Origin: Bacteroidia bacterium
GTDB lineage: Bacteria; Bacteroidota; Bacteroidia; Flavobacteriales_D; Sanyastnellaceae
NCBI GenBank assembly: GCA_030427925.1
Contig: JAUICJ010000002.1
Span: 1 to 64,000 of the forward strand
Direction: 5' to 3'
DNA length: 64,000 nucleotides
In this document: piece by piece, positions 34,881 through 43,395 of the stretch
Position numbering within the stretch: position 1 is the first letter of the stretch
Layout of the letters: every line of letters starts with the position of its first letter
The notes under the pieces: model-generated
What the model saw: only the letters and a program-made list of their open reading frames with translations
Told to the model about the DNA's origin: nothing
Databases searched by the model: none
Position numbers and translations under genes: made by a program

Positions 34881-36692
34881 TCAGCACTCCACGCCAAAGG
34901 CAGCCAAGAAGGCCAACAAATCCGGCGTTCCAACGGCCCCATTTCCATCCAAATCAGCCGGGCACGGGTTCACCGCATCGAAGGTGCACGTGCCGTTCTC
35001 CACGTTGGCGTTGGGGCTGTAATTCGAAGCCGTAGGGTACGTGCATCCCTCCACCAACGGAGTCGCACACGATCCGTCATCCGAACCCGCGAACGGGTGA
35101 AACTCTGCGCTGTACGGATCCGTGCAACCTGCGCAGGCATCGCAGCTGAAGAAACAGTGCGCTTCGGTGATCAGGTCACTGCCCGCGACCACGAGGACCC
35201 GGTTGCCCCCGTTTCCGCAGTCGCCTACCGACTCGTCCGCACCCCACTCGTTGCCATTCACGAATTTGTACTCGTACGCCCCGTCAGCCAAAACCAACTG
35301 CACCTCGTACACGCCGTAGCCCAAAAGCGCCATCGGTGTCGCTCCGGGATCCCAACCTTGGAAGGCGCCCGCAACGTGCACGCCGTTGGGCGAAACGGTC
35401 TCGTTGCTCATGTTCACTCGCAGGGTCACCAGGTATTGGCACGATCCATCGTTCGCGTCCGCTTCAGCATTGTAATTCTGAGCGTTCGCGTCGTCGCAAC
35501 CGGGGTTGTAGAAGCACGAACCGTCGTCCTCGGTGGCTGCTGCGTTGTAGTTGGCCGCGGTTTCATCCGTGCAACCCATGACCGACTCGGAACACCCCGA
35601 GCAGCTGTTGAAACAAACGACCTCCAAGACCTCCGCCTCGCCCGAGCGGACGTGCGTCCGGTTCCAGCTTCCGAAGCCGTTGTCGGCCCCGCATCCCATC
35701 ATGGCAAAGTCGGCGGTTTCCGAGCCGCTCTCGTCGATGGCGCCCCCCACGAATGGGTTGCCGATGGAGTATTTGTATTGGATCTCATCCACGCCCTCCA
35801 CGAAAACCGTCCCCGTCCAAACGCCGTCTCCGTCCGCATCGGCGAGCGCCACCGCCCCTGCTTGCCACGAGGGCGCAGTGAAGGACCCCATGAGGTAGAC
35901 GCCATTGGCAGCTGCCGAATCGATTTGGGAAGCATCCACTTGGAAGGTGATGTCTGCGCCCGGGGTAGGCAGAGCGCATTCGGCGGCACATTGACCGAAG
36001 CATGTGGCCACTGTCAGGGCCTCATCGCCCACCGTGATCTCGCGGTTGTTGGAAACCGCGCACTCAGAGGGAACGGCTTCATCGGAGCCCCAAGCGTTTC
36101 CGTTGACGAATTTGTATTGATACGTAGCGGGTTCAATGTCGAGGGTGATGCTGTAAATGCCGTCGCCATCATCGTCCGTCAACTCCGTGCCTGCGGGATC
36201 CCAGCCTTGGAACGATCCGGCTACGTGCACCCCTTGAGCGCTCACTTCCTGGAGCGACAGGTCCACTTCAAAGGTCACCGGTGTCGTCGAAACGACCGTA
36301 CCGCATGCCACACACGCTCCGAAGCAGACGGGATCCAACACCGTGTCCACGTCCGGCGCCGCCTCCAAGAAGCGGTTGTTGTTGTCGCTCACGTTGCCGC
36401 ACGCGGGGGGAACCGTTTCTTCAAGGCCCCACGTCGGACCGTTCATGAATTTCCACTGGACAAAACTTCCGGCCTCCACGGCCGCCGTGACCGAATACAC
36501 GCCATCGCCGTCATCGTCCGACAATTGGGTTCCACCTGCGGTCCACCCTTGGAAGGAACCCGCTACAAACACCCCAGCAGGGTTCGGTGGGGTTTCGTTC
36601 ATGTCGACTTGGAAGGTGATGTTCACCAGTGATTGGGACCAAGCGCCCAAGGAAAACGCAAGGGCTGCGGCAAAGGATAAGACGTGCTTCAT
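34881..36692 (-). CDS. Secreted protein with four starch-binding-like (CBM20/48-type) modules and an EF-hand tail
   Basis: A 603-residue exported protein, signal peptide 1-19 (AWSQ). Four beta modules (~23-110, 137-232, 246-365 and 425-515) repeat G-V-x-V-A-G-S/A-F-Q-G-W-x-x-G and Y-x-Y-K-F-V-N-G-x-x-W-G, the glucan-binding pattern of CBM20/CBM48-like folds. GCTDETAANY-type Cys repeats lie between modules 3 and 4 and after module 4. It ends in CPADLDGNGAVG... DLLAFLAAFG, a single Ca-type loop, with no T9SS domain. Likely captures alpha-glucans for the GH13 enzyme 65 bp downstream. TATGTTTG (36775-36782) is its promoter. Confidence 0.85.
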   Translation of the reverse strand: MKHVLSFAAALAFSLGAWSQSLVNITFQVDMNETPPNPAGVFVAGSFQGWTAGGTQLSDDDGDGVYSVTAAVEAGSFVQWKFMNGPTWGLEETVPPACGNVSDNNNRFLEAAPDVDTVLDPVCFGACVACGTVVSTTPVTFEVDLSLQEVSAQGVHVAGSFQGWDPAGTELTDDDGDGIYSITLDIEPATYQYKFVNGNAWGSDEAVPSECAVSNNREITVGDEALTVATCFGQCAAECALPTPGADITFQVDASQIDSAAANGVYLMGSFTAPSWQAGAVALADADGDGVWTGTVFVEGVDEIQYKYSIGNPFVGGAIDESGSETADFAMMGCGADNGFGSWNRTHVRSGEAEVLEVVCFNSCSGCSESVMGCTDETAANYNAAATEDDGSCFYNPGCDDANAQNYNAEADANDGSCQYLVTLRVNMSNETVSPNGVHVAGAFQGWDPGATPMALLGYGVYEVQLVLADGAYEYKFVNGNEWGADESVGDCGNGGNRVLVVAGSDLITEAHCFFSCDACAGCTDPYSAEFHPFAGSDDGSCATPLVEGCTYPTASNYSPNANVENGTCTFDAVNPCPADLDGNGAVGTPDLLAFLAAFGVEC

Positions 36693-36774
36693 TGCTATGA
36701 TTTGGTTTGATCAGTTCGATGGTTCAGCTCAAATCCAAGACGAATGAACCGAACGACATCACGTAAATATATGA

Positions 36775-36798
36775 CAAACATAGTGTACTAGATACACT
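36775..36798 (-). promoter_or_regulatory. Promoter with operator-like dyad for the starch-binding gene
   Basis: TATGTTTG (complement of 36775-36782) is a -7 box about 80 nt before ATG 36692. Next to it lies a perfect dyad AGTGTA-CTAGA-TACACT (36782-36798), occupying the -7/-33 spacer, where a repressor would block polymerase. GTACACT also occurs in the leader of the neighbouring sugar-transporter gene (complement of 38232-38238). Confidence 0.55.
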
Positions 36799-36802
36799 TC
36801 CG

Positions 36803-38212
36803 TCACGATTCTTCACCCGATGCCGCCTTTTCTCGGATTCGGAACGTCAGCAATCCGCCCAATACCAGCGAAGTTCCGGCGAGGAGCATGGGGGCAATTT
36901 CTCCTTCGCCGAACAACCGTTGAAGGACATTGATGCCACCGAGTGCTGCGGCAATCTGGGGAAGCACAATGAACATGTTGAAGAGGCCCATGTAAGTGCC
37001 CATTTTTTCCTCAGGCAAGCCCCCGGATAGCATGGCATACGGCATGGACAAGATGCTTCCCCAAGCCAAACCGATGAGGCCGAACGACGCATTCAACCAC
37101 CCCGCGCTCGTCGGCGCCAGCAACACCATGGAGGCAAACCCCAACCCACCGAGGACCAACGCCACCGCATGGACCGCCTTCCGGTTGATGGGCATGCGCG
37201 ACGTCACAAAGGTCAACACCAACGCGAACACCATGGAGCTCAGGCCGTACGTCCCCATTGCCGCACTGACGGCATCGGCCGCATCGTTGTACGCGCCGAT
37301 TTTCTCAGCGAAAAGCGGATCGTCCGAAGCGGGATTGGGGGACTGAAACACATGAGCAGTGAGCGCAGGGGTCGCCTTCGCCCACATGGTGAAAAAGGCG
37401 AACCAACTGAAGAACTGCACCAAACCAAGGCTCCGCATGATGCGCGGCATCGCCACCAAATCACCCCACAGCTCCTGCGCCCCCTTCCCCCGGGTTTCCT
37501 GCTTCATCTCCTCAAAGGCAGCCAAATCAGCTGGCGGATCTTCCGTGGTTTTCCAGACCGGGAAGAGGATGGACGCGAGGAAGACGAAGGCGCCTACGGC
37601 GAACGCTGCGAAGACCGAGGGCGGGATTTGGCCTGCAGGCGCTTCATTCGAGAAGGCCAAAACCGGAGCCGCCGCCGGCCAGTTCACCTCCACCCACTCC
37701 CCCATCCGCGTGATGGCCAACGGCAAATTCGAAGCCACCCACGTTCCGATGCCGATGATGAGCGTTTGCATCACGAACCCGTACGAACGCTGATCCTCGT
37801 TCAACTTGTCCGCCACCAACGCGCGGAACGGCTCCATGCTGATGTTGATCGACACATCCAGGATCCAAAGGAACCCCGCCGCCATCCACAACGCCGAACT
37901 GTACGGCACGAAGAACAACGCCAGCGAGCTCAAGATGGCGCCGATCAAAAAGTACGGGCGCCGACGCCCCCAGCGCGGGCTCCACGTGCGGTCGCTCAGG
38001 TACCCGATGATGGGTTGGACGATGAGGCCCGTCAACGGAGCCGCAATCCACAGCAAGGGCACATCATCGGGCTCTGCACCCAAGGTTTGGAAGATGCGGG
38101 TCATGTTCCCGCCTTGCAGGGCAAAGCCAAATTGAATTCCAAGGAACCCAAAGCTCATGTTCCAAATCTCCCAAAACGAGAGTCGGCGCTTGGTGGTGGT
38201 GCTGCTTGACAT
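36803..38212 (-). CDS. MFS sugar transporter, SLC45/GPH-like
   Basis: A 469-residue inner-membrane permease with 12 predicted helices. The opening [21 protein letters not shown] and the cytoplasmic loop [13 protein letters not shown] (~87-99) are those of the SLC45/sucrose-maltose-proton symporter group. Position beside the GH13 lipoprotein and starch-binding protein suggests maltose or maltodextrin import. The module has no SusC/SusD pair. A leaderless -7 box lies 4 nt before ATG 38212. Confidence 0.88.
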   Translation of the reverse strand: MSSSTTTKRRLSFWEIWNMSFGFLGIQFGFALQGGNMTRIFQTLGAEPDDVPLLWIAAPLTGLIVQPIIGYLSDRTWSPRWGRRRPYFLIGAILSSLALFFVPYSSALWMAAGFLWILDVSINISMEPFRALVADKLNEDQRSYGFVMQTLIIGIGTWVASNLPLAITRMGEWVEVNWPAAAPVLAFSNEAPAGQIPPSVFAAFAVGAFVFLASILFPVWKTTEDPPADLAAFEEMKQETRGKGAQELWGDLVAMPRIMRSLGLVQFFSWFAFFTMWAKATPALTAHVFQSPNPASDDPLFAEKIGAYNDAADAVSAAMGTYGLSSMVFALVLTFVTSRMPINRKAVHAVALVLGGLGFASMVLLAPTSAGWLNASFGLIGLAWGSILSMPYAMLSGGLPEEKMGTYMGLFNMFIVLPQIAAALGGINVLQRLFGEGEIAPMLLAGTSLVLGGLLTFRIREKAASGEES

Positions 38213-38216
38213 GCGC

Positions 38217-38224
38217 CCAATTTA
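38217..38224 (-). promoter_or_regulatory. -7 box of a leaderless sugar-transporter promoter
   Basis: On the minus strand TAAATTGG ends 4 nt before ATG 38212. One mismatch to TAnnTTTG. Confidence 0.5.
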
Positions 38225-38273
38225 GCGAATAAGTGTACAAACAACACCACCAGTTTGCTGTCGGAATGGTGCA

Positions 38274-38302
38274 CAAAAAAAGGGAGGCCGCTTGGCCTCC
38301 CT
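38274..38302 (-). terminator. Intrinsic terminator of the large repeat-protein gene
   Basis: AGGGAGGCC (38281-38289) pairs with GGCCTCCCT (38294-38302), loop of 4 nt. A-run 38275-38281 gives seven U on the minus strand. Lies 24 bp after the stop of the 38327-41650 gene. Confidence 0.88.
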
Positions 38303-38326
38303 ATTCTTTTTACATGCTGGTGCGGC

Positions 38327-41300
38327 TCACTCTGGGCAGGAAGTGCCGTACGTGGCCAGGAATTCAATCAAATCGGCCGAACCCACGGATCCATTGCCGT
38401 CCACATCGAAGGGACATGCATCCACGCAATCGAAGATGCAGGACCCGTCATCGACCGATGCGGAGGCGCTGTAGTTCAAGGCATCCATGTACGTGCAACC
38501 GGTAACGGCCTCGACGCACGAACCATCGTCAACCGTCGCGAGCGGATTGTAGTTCGCCGCCACATCATCGGTGCAGCCTTCCCAAACGCACGACCCGTCG
38601 TCATACGTGACAGCCGCATCGTAATTCGAAGCATTGCTGTATCCGCAACCGCCTACGATGCACGAACCATCGTCCACGTTCGCAAAGGTTTCGTAGTTGT
38701 CCGCGTCCGGGTTGGTGCAACCGAGGTATTCGCAAGACCCGTCATCGTCCGTCGCGGCCTCGTTGTAGTTATCCGCTGACGCGTCGGTGCAACCCGGGAC
38801 TTCCAGTTCATCGCAAATGCCGTCGCCGTCCGCATCGTTCACGCAGTTTCCAAAGCAGTCGAAGTACAGCTCGGGGAACACGCATGAGCCATCGTCGGTG
38901 TTGGCTGCCTGGTCAAAGTTGCAGGCCGCGCTGTTGGTACAACCCAAAAACTGACACGACCCATCATCGTCGGTCGCAGCCGGGTTGAAGTTGTCCGCAT
39001 CCGCATCCGTGCAACCCGCGATTTCTTGCTCGTCGCAAACGCCATCGCCGTCGGTGTCGTTGATGCAGTTGCCGAAGCAATCACGGAAGGGCTCGGGGTA
39101 AATGCACGAACCATCGTTCGCTTCAGCAGAAGGGTCGTAGTTGCACGCGGTGTTGTCGGTGCAGCCTTGAACCACAATGGGGAATTCCAATGATTGGTTC
39201 GTCTCTTGCGGATTCGAGCCGTTTTCTGCTCGGTACTGCAAGTTGATGCTCAGGTTCACCACACCATCGGTCGTCAATTGAGCGACCAACACCCGCCCCT
39301 GTTCGTCGGGATAGGCCAACGGCTCCAAACCGGGCAACACGAACCAGCTGCCCCCCAACGCGTTGTCGATTGCGAACGCGCCCCCAGCCTCGAAGGCCGC
39401 CGCTGCATCGTCCGTCCCCAACGTCGTTAAGTTCACCGCATCGTTCTCTCCCCCAATCGTGAACCACGAATCGTACGCCACGTTCGGGTCCACTAACAGC
39501 GCAACATCCGAAACCTCATTGGCAAACGCCCCGCCCAAGTCATTCTGGTAGAACGAGGTGGTCGTGGTGATGCTCATCGGGTTGCCCTCCACCGCGTAGA
39601 CGGCAGTGAGCTGGTCGTCTGGGTTTTCGAAATTGGCGTAGACGCGGTAGGTGCGCATGCCCACCGTCGGCATGTCTTCGGCCACCAACTCGTAGGTCAA
39701 CCCCGTGTACGAAGGCTCGGGGTACTCGCAGGAACCGTCGTCAATGGTGGCTTCGGCGTCGTAGTTATCCGCCAGCGGATCCGTGCAGCCCAGACCGTTT
39801 GCGGACTCTGGGAAGGTCAACTGCATGCCCGTTCCTTGGTAGGTCACGAAGTCGAAGTCCCGGATTTGGATGTTCCAGTTGACGGACACGACGCCGTTGC
39901 TGGTGATTTGGCCCAACAGGACCCGTCCATTCACCGGCACCGCTTGCGCAGATACGCCCGGCACCAAATAAATGGAGCCACCCGTGAAGGTGTTCACATT
40001 CAACTCGTCCGTGGCATTGAAGTCCACCAAAAAATCTTCCATGCCCAACGAGGCGGAGTTGTCGTTTTCACCTGGTGCCGCGCCCAACGCGAGCCACGTG
40101 TCGAACTCCATGTCCGGGAACACCGCGAAGAAGGCTGGGTTGAGTTCACTTGGGAAGTTGCCTCCCATGTCGTTCTGGTAAATGTCACCCGTCGACGAAA
40201 TGGTCCAAGGTGCCGTGTCGTAACCGAAGGCAGCGACGACCTCCAAATCCGCGCTCGAGAAGTCCGCATACACGCGATAAGTCGTGTAACCCGTGATGCC
40301 ATCCTCGGCGTAGACTTCGTACGAAAGTCCTTCGATCAAGCCCCCGCCCCACGTGCAGGTTCCGTTGTCCGTGGTTGCGTCCGCATCGTAGTTGTCCGCG
40401 GTTTCACTGGTGCATCCGAACGATTCCTGATCGTCGCAGATTCCGTTGTTGTTGAGATCGGACAAGCATTCGCCTGCGCAATTCTGGCCGGGATCCGGAT
40501 AGGTGCAGGATCCGTTGTTCACGGTTGCGTCCGCGTTGTAGTTGCACGCCGTTGAATCGGTGCAGCCCGGGATGTACAGGGTGCCTTCGCACTGGCAGTT
40601 CGCGGAATACGCGTCGTCAATCGTGTTCGGGTCGCCATCCGTGCAGGCGTCACCGACGAACACGCAAGGTTCTGGAATGTTCGCTCCTGGCGCATAGTTG
40701 CACGCTTCCGGATCGGGACAACCGCTGATCGCCACTTCGCCCAAGCAATTGCAAGATGCGTCCCACGTGTCGTTGATTGTGCCCGGATTGCCATCGTCGC
40801 ACGAAGACCCCACGTTTTCACACGTGGCGGACATGTTTGCTTCGGGGTCGTAGTTGCATGCCGTTGGATCCATGCAGCCTTCGACAATCAAAACGCCCAC
40901 GCAATTGCAGTCGCCGTCGATTGCGTCCTCCATGGTGCCGTCGTTGCCGTCGTCGCAGGCATCGCCGATGAAGAAGCACGAACCATCATCGACTTCAGCC
41001 GTTGCGCTGTAGTTGCACGCCGAAGCCGACATGCAACCCGATTCGAGCTGTGGCCACGTCATTTCCAGGCCTTCGTCGTTGAACGTTACCCCTGCCCCAT
41101 CGCGGTACTGCAGGTTCCAGACCAACGTCATGACCCCCGTTGTGGTGAGTTGCGCGATGAGCACCTTGCCGTCATCTCCCGCTAGCGCATCCACGGAGGC
41201 TCCCGGCACCACGTACCAGGATGCACCATTTTGGTTGTTCACAATGAACCCGTTGCCCGTGTTAAAACCGGGAATGAACGGCTCGAATCCGAGCTGCGCG

Positions 41301-41650
41301 ACACCTCCTGAACCGGTTGAATTCGCGCTGCCGATGGTGAACCACGAATCGTATGCCATCGAAGGAACGACGGCAAAAAACGCCTCGTTGATGGTTTGGC
41401 CCAAGAACGAACCCAACGGGTCCTGATAGAACGATGTCGTGGTGGTCACCTGGAGCGGTGCCGCCAGGGAAATGCTCTGCTCCCCGTAAATGGCGATCAA
41501 TTCGTCATCGGGTGCATCAAAGTTGGCGTAGAACCGGTACGTGGTTCCAAATTCCGAGGTGGCCGTGGTTTCGACCGTGATGCCCGTGAATGTCGCGTGT
41601 GCCACGAAGGACAGCAAGCATGCACCGGCAGCCAAGAAAAATGATTTCAT
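38327..41650 (-). CDS. Large secreted repeat protein: three 165-residue domains, 14 Cys repeats and an EF-hand tail
   Basis: A 1107-residue exported protein; ATG 41650 gives the signal peptide (1-20, AHA). Three domains share TYR(V/F)YA-x-F, FYQ/IYQ-x-D, (F/Y)D-x-W, VPG and L-x-Q-(L/I)-T motifs (~35-190, ~430-600 and ~625-800). Fourteen Cys repeats of the form GCTD-x2-A-x-NY-x5-A-x2-DDGSC are placed as 5 between domains 1 and 2, 1 between 2 and 3, and 8 after domain 3. The C-terminus is CPFDVDGNGSVGSADLIEFL plus a short tail, the same single EF-hand ending as the starch-binding protein. No T9SS sorting domain, no catalytic motif. Probably a large surface or matrix protein. Confidence 0.82.
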   Translation of the reverse strand: MKSFFLAAGACLLSFVAHATFTGITVETTATSEFGTTYRFYANFDAPDDELIAIYGEQSISLAAPLQVTTTTSFYQDPLGSFLGQTINEAFFAVVPSMAYDSWFTIGSANSTGSGGVAQLGFEPFIPGFNTGNGFIVNNQNGASWYVVPGASVDALAGDDGKVLIAQLTTTGVMTLVWNLQYRDGAGVTFNDEGLEMTWPQLESGCMSASACNYSATAEVDDGSCFFIGDACDDGNDGTMEDAIDGDCNCVGVLIVEGCMDPTACNYDPEANMSATCENVGSSCDDGNPGTINDTWDASCNCLGEVAISGCPDPEACNYAPGANIPEPCVFVGDACTDGDPNTIDDAYSANCQCEGTLYIPGCTDSTACNYNADATVNNGSCTYPDPGQNCAGECLSDLNNNGICDDQESFGCTSETADNYDADATTDNGTCTWGGGLIEGLSYEVYAEDGITGYTTYRVYADFSSADLEVVAAFGYDTAPWTISSTGDIYQNDMGGNFPSELNPAFFAVFPDMEFDTWLALGAAPGENDNSASLGMEDFLVDFNATDELNVNTFTGGSIYLVPGVSAQAVPVNGRVLLGQITSNGVVSVNWNIQIRDFDFVTYQGTGMQLTFPESANGLGCTDPLADNYDAEATIDDGSCEYPEPSYTGLTYELVAEDMPTVGMRTYRVYANFENPDDQLTAVYAVEGNPMSITTTTSFYQNDLGGAFANEVSDVALLVDPNVAYDSWFTIGGENDAVNLTTLGTDDAAAAFEAGGAFAIDNALGGSWFVLPGLEPLAYPDEQGRVLVAQLTTDGVVNLSINLQYRAENGSNPQETNQSLEFPIVVQGCTDNTACNYDPSAEANDGSCIYPEPFRDCFGNCINDTDGDGVCDEQEIAGCTDADADNFNPAATDDDGSCQFLGCTNSAACNFDQAANTDDGSCVFPELYFDCFGNCVNDADGDGICDELEVPGCTDASADNYNEAATDDDGSCEYLGCTNPDADNYETFANVDDGSCIVGGCGYSNASNYDAAVTYDDGSCVWEGCTDDVAANYNPLATVDDGSCVEAVTGCTYMDALNYSASASVDDGSCIFDCVDACPFDVDGNGSVGSADLIEFLATYGTSCPE

Positions 41651-41770
41651 GGTGTTGTGTTGTGGTGGTTGGGTCATGTTGAAGACGTACCGAAGGGGCT
41701 TCGGTTGTCCAAGCATTGGCTCAAGTTAACGGGAATCCCGCAACACCACAACCGCACGGTGCAGTGCTTG

Positions 41771-43390
41771 TCAACGAAGCGGTGTGCACGCTTGAATCAG
41801 GGCGGTGGTTGAAGCATCGTGGCGCGCCATTTGGCCCCCTTCCAAATCCTTCAACACACTGGAAGCCAACTCCTTTCCCAACTCAACTCCCCATTGATCG
41901 AAGCTCAAAATGTTCCAAAGAACCCCTTGAACAAAAATCCGGTGCTCGTGCAACGCGATGAGTTGCCCCACCGCATGGGGCGTCAGGGCATCGAACAAAA
42001 AGAAGGACGTCGGACGGTTGCCTTCAAACACGCGGTGAGGCGCGACCCGAGCGATTTCCTCTTCGGTCTTTCCTTGCGCTCGCATGCCCGACTCCACTTC
42101 CGAACGGGATTTCCCCTTCATGAAGGCCTCCGCTTGTGCGATGGCGTTCGCGAGCAGCTTGCGGTGGTGGTCCTCGCTGCTGGACAAGGGCGCCTTGAAC
42201 GCGATCAAATCAGCGGGGTGCACCGCCGTTCCTTGATGAAGCAACTGGTAAAATGCGTGCTGTCCGTTGGTCCCCGCCTCCCCCCAAACCACCGGTCCCG
42301 TCGCGTGGTCCACTCGTGTGCCATCCCGACCAATGGACTTGCCATTGGACTCCATGTCCGCCTGCTGGAGGTAAGCCGCAAACCGGGACAAATCCTGCGC
42401 ATAACACAAAACCGCATGGCTGGAGAACCCCCAAAAGTTCACGTTCCAACACCCGAGCAACGCGGCGATCACCGGCGCATTCGACTCCAACGGTGCTTCT
42501 TGAAAATGCCGGTCCATGTCACGGGCCCCACGCAGCAGTTCCCTGAAGGATGCGGACCCGGCGGCCACCGCAATGGCCAAGCCCACGGGCCCCCAAAGCG
42601 AGTACCGGCCGCCCACCCAATCCGAAAACCCGAACACGCGCTCCTCGGAAATGCCGAACTCCGCAGCCAACGGCACGTTGCTCGACACCGCGGCAAAATG
42701 CCGCCCGACCGCTTCGTCGCCCTGAGCATCCGCAACCCAACGGCGTGCCGCCAAGGCGTTCGTCATCGTTTCTTGCGTTGTGAACGTCTTGCTCACCACG
42801 ATGAACAGCGTTGTGGCAGGGTCGAGTCCATTCAGCACGGACTCCAAATGCGCACCGTCCACGTTGCTGACGAAGTGCACCCGAGGGCCCGAGCACGACC
42901 GGCGCAAAGCCCGTACCACCATCTCCGGCCCCAAATCGGAGCCTCCGATGCCGATGTTCACCACGTCGGTGATGCCGCCATCGGCACGCACCGCATCGGC
43001 GAACTGCAGCATGCGCTCCCGAACGGCCAGCACATCCGGCATGACGGGCACGCCCCCTACTTGGAATCCGTCCTCGGCTTCGCCTCGAAGGGCCGCGTGC
43101 AAGACTGCACGACCCTCCGTTTCATTGATGGCTTCGCCCGCGAATTGGGCATCCCGAGCTTCGGCCACGCCTGCGGTTCGGGCCCACTCAACGAGGGCCT
43201 TCATGACTTCGGCATCCACCCGCTGCTTCGAGTAGTCGAACAACATCCCGGGCAGCGCGATGTGCAAGCGCTCAAATCGCTCACCGTCCGCCTCGAACTC
43301 CCCTGCAATCGTCTTCCCCTCCCAGTGCGCCTTCAGCCCACGCAAGCGCTCCACGACCGGAAGGGCCATGGGGTTCATCTTCGTCAACAT
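41771..43390 (-). CDS. pgi: Glucose-6-phosphate isomerase
   Basis: Interconverts glucose-6-phosphate and fructose-6-phosphate. The 539-residue protein carries IGIGGSDLGPEMV (~145-157), SKTFTTQETMTNA (~202-214), signature DWVGGRYSLWGPVGLAIA (~260-277), GTAVHPADLIAFKAP and the C-terminal lysine region SFDQWGVELGKELA. Length is normal. ATG 43390 lies 5 bp after the fba stop; an in-frame start further upstream would run into fba. Operon with fba: two successive glycolytic steps around phosphofructokinase. Confidence 0.97.
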   Translation of the reverse strand: MLTKMNPMALPVVERLRGLKAHWEGKTIAGEFEADGERFERLHIALPGMLFDYSKQRVDAEVMKALVEWARTAGVAEARDAQFAGEAINETEGRAVLHAALRGEAEDGFQVGGVPVMPDVLAVRERMLQFADAVRADGGITDVVNIGIGGSDLGPEMVVRALRRSCSGPRVHFVSNVDGAHLESVLNGLDPATTLFIVVSKTFTTQETMTNALAARRWVADAQGDEAVGRHFAAVSSNVPLAAEFGISEERVFGFSDWVGGRYSLWGPVGLAIAVAAGSASFRELLRGARDMDRHFQEAPLESNAPVIAALLGCWNVNFWGFSSHAVLCYAQDLSRFAAYLQQADMESNGKSIGRDGTRVDHATGPVVWGEAGTNGQHAFYQLLHQGTAVHPADLIAFKAPLSSSEDHHRKLLANAIAQAEAFMKGKSRSEVESGMRAQGKTEEEIARVAPHRVFEGNRPTSFFLFDALTPHAVGQLIALHEHRIFVQGVLWNILSFDQWGVELGKELASSVLKDLEGGQMARHDASTTALIQACTPLR

Positions 43391-43395
43391 CCGAA

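Noticed and set aside
38400-40990. Short-period DNA repetition resembling a CRISPR or tandem array
   Set aside because: The repetition is coding: it translates into GCTD-type protein repeats with variable spacing and codons.
41689-41705. 7-bp hairpin ACCGAAG/CTTCGGT upstream of the large repeat gene as riboswitch or terminator
   Set aside because: Small, isolated, no U-tract and no recognisable RNA fold; nothing beyond a weak leader hairpin.
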